Origin: Clostridiales bacterium
GTDB taxonomy: Bacteria; Bacillota; Clostridia; Christensenellales; Borkfalkiaceae
Direction: 5' to 3'
Assembly: GCA_015055725.1 (NCBI GenBank)
Contig: SVHO01000004.1
Location: forward strand, 1 to 64,000
DNA length: 64,000 bases
The notes below the pieces were generated by a model. The model did no database searches, was not told where the DNA came from, and saw only the letters and a list, made by a program, of their open reading frames with translations. This document shows positions 1-8,169 of the stretch, piece after piece (position 1 is the stretch's first letter; each line of letters opens with the position of its first letter). The translations under genes were made by a program, and so were the position numbers.

Positions 1-1
1 A

Positions 2-583
2 TCCCCGTTGCTTTCGTTGTTTTTTGCTGAACACTTGGCAGACCACAAAAACATTTCTTCAATTATCGGAACAGACTTAACCAGAGAACCTGGTCTTCAC
101 AGAACTCTTCTTGGTGACGGCGTTGGCTCAATGGTAGGCGCATTCTTCGGCGGTTGCCCCAACACCACTTACGGCGAATCAGTTGGTTGTGTTGCTATTT
201 CTGGTAATGCTTCGGTTGTGACCATTATAACCGCTGCAATCATTTGTATCGTTTCTGCATTCTTCGCTCCCTTTATGACTTTACTTGCAACTATCCCTTC
301 ATGCGTTATGGGTGGCGTTTGCATGACTCTTTACGGATTTATCGCAGTTTCAGGCTTAAAGATGATTCAAAAAGTTGACCTTAGCAAAAACCATAATCTC
401 TTCACCGTTTCGGTTATCTTAATCGCTGGTGTTGGCGGAATGGTTTTAAATATCGGCAAAATCACCATCACTTCTATTGCTTGCGCGCTTATCCTTGGTA
501 TTTTAACCAACCTTTTGACTTCAAAAGCAGCAAAAAAAGAACAAGAAGAAGTAGTTAGCGAACAAGAAGAAAAAGTAGCGTAA
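2..583 (+). CDS. uraA: Uracil/xanthine permease (NCS2 family), C-terminal part; truncated by the window edge
   Basis: Frame is open to the window start; AEHLADHKNISSIIGTDLTREPGLHRTLLGDG motif typical of UraA/PyrP; followed directly by upp. Confidence 0.88.
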   Translation, partial: SPLLSLFFAEHLADHKNISSIIGTDLTREPGLHRTLLGDGVGSMVGAFFGGCPNTTYGESVGCVAISGNASVVTIITAAIICIVSAFFAPFMTLLATIPSCVMGGVCMTLYGFIAVSGLKMIQKVDLSKNHNLFTVSVILIAGVGGMVLNIGKITITSIACALILGILTNLLTSKAAKKEQEEVVSEQEEKVA

Positions 584-598
584 TTTAAGGATAAAATT

Positions 599-1237
599 AT
601 GAAAGATTATAAAAACGTTCATATATTAGACCACCCTTTAATTAGACACAAACTTGCAATTATAAGGGATAAAAACACTAACACTAAGCAATTTAGAGAA
701 GTAATAAGCGAACTTGCAACCCTTATGGCGTATGAAAGTTTTAAAGACGTTCCCACTCAAGAAATCGTAGTGGAAACTCCGCTTGAAAAAGTGACCCAAA
801 CGGTAGTTAAAGAAAACTCTATCGCTATCGTTCCTATCCTTAGGGCTGGGCTTGGCATGGTTGACGGAATTTTATCTCTCTTCCCTGCGGCTAAAGTTGG
901 GCATATAGGTCTTTATCGTGACGAAGAAACGTTTGAACCCAAGGAATACTATTGCAAACTTCCCGTTGGGATAGACGAAAAAGTGGTTATGGTTGTTGAC
1001 CCAATGCTTGCAACGGGCGGTAGCGCGTGCGACGCGATTACAATGCTTAAAAAACGCGGTTGCAAAAAAATTAAACTTATGTCTATTATCGGCGCACCCG
1101 AAGGCGTTAGCAAGGTTGCGGAAACTCACCCAGACGTTGAGGTTTACGTTTCAACACTTGATAGATGCCTTAACGAACGTTGTTATATTCTCCCTGGTCT
1201 TGGCGACGCGGGTGACAGAATATTCGGCACTAAATAA
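599..1237 (+). CDS. upp: Uracil phosphoribosyltransferase
   Basis: Full-length 212 aa; PRPP-binding [15 protein letters not shown] and C-terminal [16 protein letters not shown]. Confidence 0.97.
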   Translation: MKDYKNVHILDHPLIRHKLAIIRDKNTNTKQFREVISELATLMAYESFKDVPTQEIVVETPLEKVTQTVVKENSIAIVPILRAGLGMVDGILSLFPAAKVGHIGLYRDEETFEPKEYYCKLPVGIDEKVVMVVDPMLATGGSACDAITMLKKRGCKKIKLMSIIGAPEGVSKVAETHPDVEVYVSTLDRCLNERCYILPGLGDAGDRIFGTK

Positions 1238-1252
1238 TTACTTAGTCAAACT

Positions 1253-1285
1253 AAAAAAGGTACTCAAAACCGAGTACCTTTTTTC
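1253..1285 (+). terminator. Rho-independent terminator after upp (near-bidirectional)
   Basis: AAAGGTACTC-aaaac-CGAGTACCTTTTTT hairpin plus T run, between convergent genes. Confidence 0.85.
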
Positions 1286-1300
1286 TTTGTTTTTAACTAA

Positions 1301-2803
1301 TTATTTTGCAAAATCTTTAAGCGAAGTTGCGTCAAGTTTATCATAATTATCAATAAAGCCTGCAAGTTCTTTTGCTATCTTTTTAGCACCGCCAACTTCA
1401 TTACTTTCAATGTTTAAGGGAAGCAACGGGTCGTGCAAGGATAAACGCAATAAGAACCAACCGTTTCCGTGCTTGTCGTCAAGATTAACCCTAACGCCTT
1501 CAAAGTTATCGGGTGCTAAACTCCAACCTTCTTTGTTTTGAGCATAAGCATTCAAATCTTCAATAACTTTTAAGCCGTATTCCTTAAAGTCTTCAAGCGC
1601 AATATTCATTCTAAATTCAACGCTTTCTTCAGGTTCACTCAAACTGTCAATAAGAGAACCAAGCGTATAGCCTTGTTTTTTGCCACGTGCAAGTTCAATT
1701 AAAAGTTTGGTCACTATATACGCGCCGTCGTCAAGAAAATAGTTTTCCTTAAATGCGCCGTGCCCTGAAGTTTCAATTGCAAGTTGGCTGTCTTGCCCAA
1801 GATTATTGAGCCTTATTGATTCGTTGATAACGTTTCTATATCCACGTTTAAAGCGGTGATGTATACCGCCTTTTTCTTTAATAAATTCTGCAAGTCCAGT
1901 AGAAGTGATTGAGTCCGTGACGATTGTGGTGTTTGGATGTTCACGCAACAAAATTGCAGAAAGCATAGCGATTATGCGGTTGCGGTTGAGTTCGCTTCCG
2001 TCAGATAAAACTGCGCCAGCGCGGTCAACGTCAGTGTCAAAAATTATTCCAAGGTCTGCGTTGTTTTGTTTAACTGCTTCCGTTATACTTTCCATAGCCT
2101 CTTTGTTTTCAGGGTTAGGTATATGGTTCGGGAAACTTCCGTCAGGTTCTAAATAACGGCTACCGTCTGTGTTCGCACCCAAAGGTTTAAGCACCTTATC
2201 AACGTAAAATCCACCTGCGCCGTTGCCTGCGTCAACGACAATGCGGAACCCTTTAAGCGGTTGGTCTTCGCCAGTCGCTTTTCTAATTTTATCGGCAAGA
2301 ATTTTTGAATAAGTGTCCATAAATTCGCCACTAACTAGCGAACCGCAAGTTAAACCCGTTTTATCGCCGTTTTCAGCATACGCCAAAATTTGCTTAATAT
2401 CTTCTTTTTCTAATCCACCGTTAGCGGTAAAAAACTTAAAGCCGTTGCGGTTAAATGGCAAGTGGCTTGCGGTTATCATAACCGAGCCATCGAAAAGATA
2501 ACCTTCGGTGACGGTTGACATAAACATAGCTGGTGTTGACGCCATGCCGAAATCAGTCACGGAAATGCCTTGCTCTACCATAGCAGAACAAATAGCATCA
2601 CAAAGCGTTTTGCCTGAAAGTCTGCTGTCTCTACCAACGGCAACGCGCAAATCTTTTTTGCCTGCCTTTTTATAAAGCCAAACGGCAAAGCCACGGCCTA
2701 TATCTCGGCAAACTTGTTCGGTTAAATTAACGTGTTGGCCTTCAATTCCTTCAAGGGCAACACCACGGATATCGCTTCCATTTTGCAACTTTTTATAATC
2801 CAT
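1301..2803 (-). CDS. Phosphomannomutase/phosphoglucomutase (alpha-D-phosphohexomutase family)
   Basis: 500 aa; VMITASHLPFNRNGFKFF active-site-like loop, DTDVDRAG metal loop, ETSGHGAFKENYFLDDGAY sugar-binding region. Confidence 0.9.
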   Translation of the reverse strand: MDYKKLQNGSDIRGVALEGIEGQHVNLTEQVCRDIGRGFAVWLYKKAGKKDLRVAVGRDSRLSGKTLCDAICSAMVEQGISVTDFGMASTPAMFMSTVTEGYLFDGSVMITASHLPFNRNGFKFFTANGGLEKEDIKQILAYAENGDKTGLTCGSLVSGEFMDTYSKILADKIRKATGEDQPLKGFRIVVDAGNGAGGFYVDKVLKPLGANTDGSRYLEPDGSFPNHIPNPENKEAMESITEAVKQNNADLGIIFDTDVDRAGAVLSDGSELNRNRIIAMLSAILLREHPNTTIVTDSITSTGLAEFIKEKGGIHHRFKRGYRNVINESIRLNNLGQDSQLAIETSGHGAFKENYFLDDGAYIVTKLLIELARGKKQGYTLGSLIDSLSEPEESVEFRMNIALEDFKEYGLKVIEDLNAYAQNKEGWSLAPDNFEGVRVNLDDKHGNGWFLLRLSLHDPLLPLNIESNEVGGAKKIAKELAGFIDNYDKLDATSLKDFAK

Positions 2804-2886
2804 AACAATCTCCTAAACCATAATTTTAGTTCATTTTTATTTTACCATATTAGTTTGTAAATATCAACTTAAAAGCGTTTAAAAAA

Positions 2887-2917
2887 CAAAAAAGGAACTC
2901 ATTGAATAAGTTCCTTT
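2887..2917 (-). terminator. Rho-independent terminator downstream of hom
   Basis: AAAGGAACT..AAGTTCCTTT hairpin, T-rich on the minus strand after hom stop. Confidence 0.75.
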
Positions 2918-2928
2918 CCTTATTTTTA

Positions 2929-4209
2929 TTAGTCTTCCATACGGATAACGCCTTTAACTTCAAACACTTCGCTTAGCGTTTTAAGTTTTTCAATCGTCTT
3001 TTTAACCAAACTTTCGTTGCAAAGGTGAGTTATAATGATAATTTGCGCACTACCTTCCCCTTCGGCAACTTGCTTAACTTCGCTTATACTAACGTTATGT
3101 TTCGCGAATACGCCAGAAATTTTTGAAAGAACGCCAGCTTTATCGGCAACAGAAAGCCTGATATAATATTGAGAAGTGAAATCGTTTGCAAACTTAACTG
3201 CTGAATTACCTTTTTGACTATTTTCAAAAGATGCGTAAAAATATTCGCTGTGCTTTGCGGCAAATATAACGTCTGAAACGATTGCACTGCCCGTGGGAAG
3301 TGCGCCCGCACCCCTACCGTAAAGCATAATTTCGCCAACTGAATCTCCAACCAAGTGAACTGCGTTAAAACTGTCGTTTACACTTGCAAGCGGATTTTCG
3401 TTTTTAACGAACGTTGGGTGAACTCTAACTTCAACACCCTTTTCTGTATCTTTGCCGATACCTAAAAGTTTAAGAGTATATCCCATTTCTTTGCCGTAAG
3501 CAATATCTTCTTTATTAACGCCCGTGATACCTTCGCGGTGAACGTTTTCAATACAAATCTTTTTATTGAAAGCCAAGCTTGACAAAATAGAAAGTTTATA
3601 AGTTGCGTCAAACCCTTCAACGTCTGCCGTGGGGTTAAACTCAGCATAGCCTAAGCGTTGCGCTTCTTTTAATGCTTCTTCATAAGACGAACCTTCGTTT
3701 GCCATTTTGGTTAAAATATAGTTGGTTGTACCGTTTATGATGCCTTTAATAGAAACGATTTTGTTGGCTTGCATGCCTTCTTGCAAAGTTCTAATAATCG
3801 GAACACCGCCCACACAACTTGCTTCAAAGAAAAGCCCTGCGTTCATTTTTTTAGCAGCATCTTCAAGTTCGGGCCAATGTTTAGCAAACAATTCCTTGTT
3901 GCTTGTGACAACCGTTTTTCCGCTTTTTAACGCTTTGAGCACGAACGTTTTTGCAACGTTTGTTCCACCGATAACTTCAACGACGATATCAACGTTGGGG
4001 TTGGTGACAACTTCTTCAATGCTAGAAGCGATTTTGCTCTCTTCAACGCCCAAAGAAAGTGCTCTTTCTTTGTTTAATTCAAGAACGCATTCAACGGTTA
4101 AATCAACGCCTTGCGTTTTCTTGAAATATTCTCTTTTTTCGGTGAGTATTTGATACGTACCACCACCTACGACGCCTAAACCTAATATAGCAACGCCTGC
4201 TTTTTTCAT
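2929..4209 (-). CDS. hom: Homoserine dehydrogenase
   Basis: 426 aa; GLGVVGGGTYQIL NAD(P)-binding motif, GIINGTTNYILTKM, C-terminal ACT domain. Confidence 0.96.
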   Translation of the reverse strand: MKKAGVAILGLGVVGGGTYQILTEKREYFKKTQGVDLTVECVLELNKERALSLGVEESKIASSIEEVVTNPNVDIVVEVIGGTNVAKTFVLKALKSGKTVVTSNKELFAKHWPELEDAAKKMNAGLFFEASCVGGVPIIRTLQEGMQANKIVSIKGIINGTTNYILTKMANEGSSYEEALKEAQRLGYAEFNPTADVEGFDATYKLSILSSLAFNKKICIENVHREGITGVNKEDIAYGKEMGYTLKLLGIGKDTEKGVEVRVHPTFVKNENPLASVNDSFNAVHLVGDSVGEIMLYGRGAGALPTGSAIVSDVIFAAKHSEYFYASFENSQKGNSAVKFANDFTSQYYIRLSVADKAGVLSKISGVFAKHNVSISEVKQVAEGEGSAQIIIITHLCNESLVKKTIEKLKTLSEVFEVKGVIRMED

Positions 4210-4220
4210 AACTTCCTCCG

Positions 4221-4988
4221 TTATTTGTTAAGATCGTAAATATACCTTAAACCGTCGAGTGTTAAAGTTCTATCAACGGTATCAATCAATTTAACTTCTT
4301 TAGCGATTATTTCGCCAAGACCACCCGTTGCAACCACTTTTATTTGGTCAACACCGAGTTCTTTTTTAATTTTTTTAATAATGTTTTCAACTAAACCTGC
4401 AAAACCAAATATAATGCCCGCTTGCATACAATGTTTAGTGTTTTTGCCGATAACCGATTTTGGAGCGTCAAGTTCAACCATAGGCAGTTGAGCCGTCTTA
4501 TTAACTAAACCTTCAAGCGAAGTTTTTATACCGGGTGCAATAACCACGCCTAATAGTTCGCATTTTTCGTTTATAATATCAAACGTGGTTGCCGTACCGA
4601 AGTCGATTACCACAATCGGTCCACCGTATTTATTGTATGCGGACACGCTATTTACTATGATGTCTGCACCAACTTCACGTGGGTTTTCAGCCTTAATGTT
4701 TAAACCCGTTTTGATGCCAGGCCCTATCATAATAGGCGTAATTCCCAAGAAATATTCACACATGTGGCAAATAGTGTAATTAAGCGCAGGGATAACCGAC
4801 GAAAAAATAATTCCATCAATATCGCTCTTGTTTATTCCACTATCCGATAAAAGACCCACTAAAACCGAGCCGTATTCATCTGCCGTTCTTGAAATTCTTG
4901 ACGACACGCGGAAAGATGCAACCATCTTTACCCCGTCAAAAACGCCGTATTTAATATTAGTATTACCTAAATCAATAGCTAAAAGCAT
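4221..4988 (-). CDS. coaX: Type III pantothenate kinase
   Basis: 255 aa; MLLAIDLGNTNIKYGVF, DFGTATTFD, VVATGGLGEIIA. Confidence 0.96.
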   Translation of the reverse strand: MLLAIDLGNTNIKYGVFDGVKMVASFRVSSRISRTADEYGSVLVGLLSDSGINKSDIDGIIFSSVIPALNYTICHMCEYFLGITPIMIGPGIKTGLNIKAENPREVGADIIVNSVSAYNKYGGPIVVIDFGTATTFDIINEKCELLGVVIAPGIKTSLEGLVNKTAQLPMVELDAPKSVIGKNTKHCMQAGIIFGFAGLVENIIKKIKKELGVDQIKVVATGGLGEIIAKEVKLIDTVDRTLTLDGLRYIYDLNK

Positions 4989-4990
4989 TT

Positions 4991-5614
4991 TTACCTACCT
5001 TTAAACGCGTTTTTTTCCAACACGTTCACCGTAGCGTGTATTGCAGGAGCAACCAAAAGGTTAACGCCAAGTTCAATCAAAAAATTAACGCCTGCACATA
5101 TGATAATTAAAAAGTACATTACCCCTACGCCTTCGCCGTCTGCAAGAACGGAAATAGAATCGTGCATAGTGAGTGCGCCGAGAATAAATATCGCCGTGTT
5201 AACAACGGGCACGGTTGCAGACGCTAAAAAAGTTGCAACGTATTTATTCTTATTTTTTAATAAGTTATAGACAAGTCCACCTAAAACTCCAGCAACAGTT
5301 ATTTTAACCGTGCAAGTTAAAAAGGTTAAAATCGGGTGTTGGGTAAACAAAAAATAAGTGAACGCATCAACACCGAACACGCCGAATAAAAAGGTCATTA
5401 CACCGCTTATCAAACCCAAGATAAGTCCGCCACGCATACCTAACATAAGCGCGCCCAAAACTATTGGGATTAACGTTAAGTTGACGTTGGTTATTACCTT
5501 AAATACCGTGCTGAGCAAGTTTAACACAACCAACAAGGTTGTTAAAATTGCAAGGTAAACTAAGTTCTTTGTGTTTAAAAACTTTGTGCTTTTTTCCATA
5601 ATGCCTCCAATCAA
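4991..5614 (-). CDS. ECF transporter S component (pantothenate-type specificity suggested by adjacency to coaX)
   Basis: About six hydrophobic segments; LVYLAILTTLLVVLNLL and LIPIVLGALMLGMRGGLILGLISGVMTFLFG resemble ECF S components; 3-nt gap to coaX. Confidence 0.78.
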   Translation of the reverse strand: MIGGIMEKSTKFLNTKNLVYLAILTTLLVVLNLLSTVFKVITNVNLTLIPIVLGALMLGMRGGLILGLISGVMTFLFGVFGVDAFTYFLFTQHPILTFLTCTVKITVAGVLGGLVYNLLKNKNKYVATFLASATVPVVNTAIFILGALTMHDSISVLADGEGVGVMYFLIIICAGVNFLIELGVNLLVAPAIHATVNVLEKNAFKGR

Positions 5615-5852
5615 GTTCCGTTAAGGATACCTGTAAGAAAAAATATATTTATCCTTTATTTTTGTCAGTTTTCTAAAAGAATAACCGCATAGGACTTAAC
5701 TTATTTTAACACAAAAATCTTTTGATAGCAATTAAATAAAGGGTTAATTGGAACATTTTTAACGCTAATTGCTTATATTGATAATAGAAAACTCCGTCAA
5801 AACAAAAAATTTCTACATAGGCGGAGGGTTATAAATACTTTGGAGGTACTTT

Positions 5853-6059
5853 ATGAACGGTTTGGATTTATTCGGCGGAAACAACTGCTGTCTTTGGATT
5901 TTGATAATTTTACTTATTATCTGCCTTTGCAAGAGCGGTTGCCTTAACGGTTTGTTCAACAGTTGCTACTGTCTGCCTGTGGCTTTGCTTATCATTTGCT
6001 GTTTCTGTAAAGGTAATAGTGGATTCTTAGGCGGTTTCGGCGGTTGCGGTTGCAAATAA
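5853..6059 (+). CDS. Small Cys-rich membrane protein, 68 aa, 12 Cys
   Basis: ATG preceded by TTTGGAGGTACTTT (strong SD); two hydrophobic Cys-flanked segments; Gly/Cys C-terminus GGFGGCGCK; own terminator. Confidence 0.72.
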   Translation: MNGLDLFGGNNCCLWILIILLIICLCKSGCLNGLFNSCYCLPVALLIICCFCKGNSGFLGGFGGCGCK

Positions 6060-6091
6060 CTCATTCACGCCTAGAATAAAAAATTAAAGAG

Positions 6092-6124
6092 CGCGCGGTT
6101 CACAATGTAACCGCGCGTTTTTCT
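6092..6124 (+). terminator. Rho-independent terminator after the Cys-rich miniprotein
   Basis: CGCGCGGTT-cacaatgt-AACCGCGCG-TTTTT. Confidence 0.88.
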
Positions 6125-6197
6125 TATGTTTACGCGTGTGCACATGCCCACTCATGCAGGCACAATTTAAAATTATTTAGTAATTTTTAAAAAATGG

Positions 6198-6226
6198 TTG
6201 AAATGCCTTTTAAATTATGTTATAAT
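6198..6226 (+). promoter_or_regulatory. Sigma70-type promoter for the NCS2 permease
   Basis: TTGAAA-17 nt-TATAAT, about 36 nt upstream of the ATG; RBS AAAGGAGG. Confidence 0.8.
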
Positions 6227-6261
6227 TTTCATATAATTTTTTTACAAAAGGAGGAACTCTT

Positions 6262-7662
6262 ATGAGTGACAAATCACAAACTAAGTTCGGCAAACTTGTT
6301 GGACTTAAACCTGACACTAGCATTAAGACGGAAATTATCGCTGGTATAACTACCTTCTTTGCTATGTGTTACATCATCTTTGTAAACCCAGACTTCCTTT
6401 CTGGCAAGAGTGCGCATCCGGCAATATTTAACGCTGCCTACATTGGTACGATTATTGCTGCCGTTATCGGTACTTTACTATATGCCTTCCTTGCTAAAAA
6501 ACCTTTTGCTCAAGCATCTGGTATGGGCTTAAATGCGTTCTTCATGGTATCGTTTATGTTCGCTGTTGGCGATCCTTACGTAAATTATGGCGCAGGTTTA
6601 GTTATCATACTTATTTCAGGTTTAATCTTCTTACTGCTTTCAGTCACAGGTTTAAGATCTTATATTGCTAAATCTCTTCCTGATTGCTTAAAGAAAAGTA
6701 TACCTGCAGGTATCGGCTTATTTATTGCGTTCATCGGCTTACAAGGTGCTGGAATTTCAGTTGACGGTGCTACGCTTGTTTGCTTACCCGACTTAAGAAA
6801 TTGGGCTGTTGCTGGTCCTGTTCTTGCTGCTCTTCTTGGTCTTATTTCTATCGTTATATTTAACAAAGTTGGAACTGGCTGGATGAAGAAAGCATCTATC
6901 GTTTTAGGTATTTTGGTTTCTACCGTTCTTTACTATTTATTTACTTGGACTCTTCCAGAGTTTGAACTTGGTCAAATCGGTCAATCCTTCCAAGATTTCG
7001 GTCAATATGGTTTCTCCGTATTTAAGCCTGAAAGTTGGAAAGTTGCATTTGACGGCGTCACTTTCGGTTCAATCTTCTCAGTTATTATGCTTATCGTAAC
7101 TTTCTGCTTAGTAGATATGTTCGATACCATCGGCACTCTTTACGGCACTTGTGCTCAAGCAAACATGCTCGATAAAAACGGTGACCCTGAAGATATTGAA
7201 AAATGTATGCTTTGCGACTCTATCGCAACTGCTGCTGGCTCTATGGTTGGTGTTTCAACCGTCACCACTTTCGTTGAATCTGCTTCAGGTGTTGCTGAAG
7301 GCGGTAGAACTGGTCTTACCGCATTAACGACCGCTGCTTTATTTGCTATCTGCTTGGTATTATCACCGATTGCAGGTATTATACCTGGCGTTGCAACGGC
7401 ACCTGCTCTTATCTACGTTGGCTTATTGATGCTCAAAAATTTCAAAGCCGTTGATATGGAAGACTTGTCAAGTGCTCTTCCTGCATTTATAGCTTTGATT
7501 GTAATGCCTTTAACGTACTCTATCTCTAACGGTATTGCTCTCGGCGCTATCTCTTACGTTCTTATCCAACTCTTCACTGGTAAGTACAGCAAGAAAGATA
7601 TTGTTGTCACTGTAATCGCTGTTCTTTTCATCTTGAGATACGTTTTAGTTCCAGCAATGTAA
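6262..7662 (+). CDS. NCS2 family permease, AzgA-like (guanine/hypoxanthine type)
   Basis: 466 aa; EIIAGITTFFAMCYIIFVNP, ASGMGLNAFF, ESASGVAEGGRTGLTAL typical of AzgA/PbuG/PbuO. Confidence 0.93.
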   Translation: MSDKSQTKFGKLVGLKPDTSIKTEIIAGITTFFAMCYIIFVNPDFLSGKSAHPAIFNAAYIGTIIAAVIGTLLYAFLAKKPFAQASGMGLNAFFMVSFMFAVGDPYVNYGAGLVIILISGLIFLLLSVTGLRSYIAKSLPDCLKKSIPAGIGLFIAFIGLQGAGISVDGATLVCLPDLRNWAVAGPVLAALLGLISIVIFNKVGTGWMKKASIVLGILVSTVLYYLFTWTLPEFELGQIGQSFQDFGQYGFSVFKPESWKVAFDGVTFGSIFSVIMLIVTFCLVDMFDTIGTLYGTCAQANMLDKNGDPEDIEKCMLCDSIATAAGSMVGVSTVTTFVESASGVAEGGRTGLTALTTAALFAICLVLSPIAGIIPGVATAPALIYVGLLMLKNFKAVDMEDLSSALPAFIALIVMPLTYSISNGIALGAISYVLIQLFTGKYSKKDIVVTVIAVLFILRYVLVPAM

Positions 7663-7680
7663 TATCAATTAAACAAATCT

Positions 7681-7715
7681 AACGCCCGTGGAATTTTCCA
7701 CGGGCGTTTCTTTTT
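7681..7715 (+). terminator. Rho-independent terminator after the NCS2 permease
   Basis: AACGCCCGTGGAA-tt-TTCCACGGGCGTTTCTTTTT. Confidence 0.9.
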
Positions 7716-7752
7716 ATCTACAAAATAAAAACGTAAAAGCGACTTAAAACAG

Positions 7753-7781
7753 TTGTAAAAATTTTTTTGATTTGATACAAT
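7753..7781 (+). promoter_or_regulatory. Promoter for tRNA-Gln
   Basis: TTGTAA-17 nt-TACAAT ending about 17 nt before the tRNA 5' end. Confidence 0.65.
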
Positions 7782-7798
7782 ACAAAGGCAAGATATTT

Positions 7799-7874
7799 AG
7801 GGGTATCGCCAAGCGGTAAGGCAACGGACTCTGACTCCGTCATTTCGTTGGTTCGAATCCATCTACCCCTGCCA
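7799..7874 (+). tRNA. tRNA-Gln (anticodon CTG), CCA encoded
   Basis: Hand fold: acceptor AGGGGTA/TACCCCT (7 bp), D-arm GCC/GGC, anticodon stem ACGGA/TCCGT with loop CTCTGAC, T-loop TTCGAAT, G discriminator then CCA. T-stem GTTGG/CCATC has one T-T mismatch. Confidence 0.92.
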
Positions 7875-7912
7875 AAAAGAAAAGCCCACTTTTATGGGTT
7901 TTTTCTTTTTGT
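7874..7912 (+). terminator. Terminator after tRNA-Gln
   Basis: AAAAAGAAAAGCCCA-ctttta-TGGGTTTTTTCTTTTT hairpin with T run. Confidence 0.8.
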
Positions 7913-8027
7913 GCTCTCTGTAGTAAATATTTGAATCATTGCAGTCATGATAAAGTATTCGTTTTTTGTTAAATAAATAGACTGCAAGGTTCGTATACAC
8001 AGTATATCGTAGCGTTAGCGTAGATAC

Positions 8028-8047
8028 ATCCATCTACCCCTGCCAAA
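8028..8047 (+). repeat. 20-bp direct duplication of the tRNA-Gln 3' end
   Basis: ATCCATCTACCCCTGCCAAA is identical at 7857-7876 and 8028-8047. Confidence 0.95.
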
Positions 8048-8105
8048 TAAAAAAGACCGGACCCCCATACGGCTGATCCGGGTTGGCACGTTGCGCGAGC
8101 GTGCC
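8045..8105 (-). other. GC-rich tandem hairpin ending in a T run on the minus strand (terminator of the AEC gene and/or structured RNA)
   Basis: Minus strand: GGCACG-ctcgcgcaa-CGTGCC, then CCGGATC..GGTCCGG followed by TCTTTTTTATTT. Confidence 0.6.
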
Positions 8106-8169
8106 TGTCTTGTTGACACTTATATTATATGCAATAAAAACAAAAAAGTCAACGCTTTTAAGTATTTAT

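Noticed and set aside
872-1129. Minus-strand ORF within upp
   Set aside because: Antisense shadow of a well-conserved gene; Cys/His-rich composition is an artefact of the opposite strand.
993-1346. 117-aa plus-strand ORF overlapping upp and the phosphohexomutase end
   Set aside because: Alternative frame of upp reading through its terminator; no RBS or domain.
3722-4153. 143-aa plus-strand ORF opposite hom
   Set aside because: Shadow ORF of hom; low-complexity Ser/Pro/Thr composition typical of antisense frames.
5615-5760. Riboswitch upstream of the ECF S component
   Set aside because: The minus-strand leader is AT-rich and I could not identify a known aptamer core by eye; a covariance search would be needed.
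6124-6261. Purine riboswitch upstream of the AzgA-like permease
   Set aside because: The promoter is only about 36 nt before the ATG, leaving too short a leader for a purine aptamer; no aptamer core seen.
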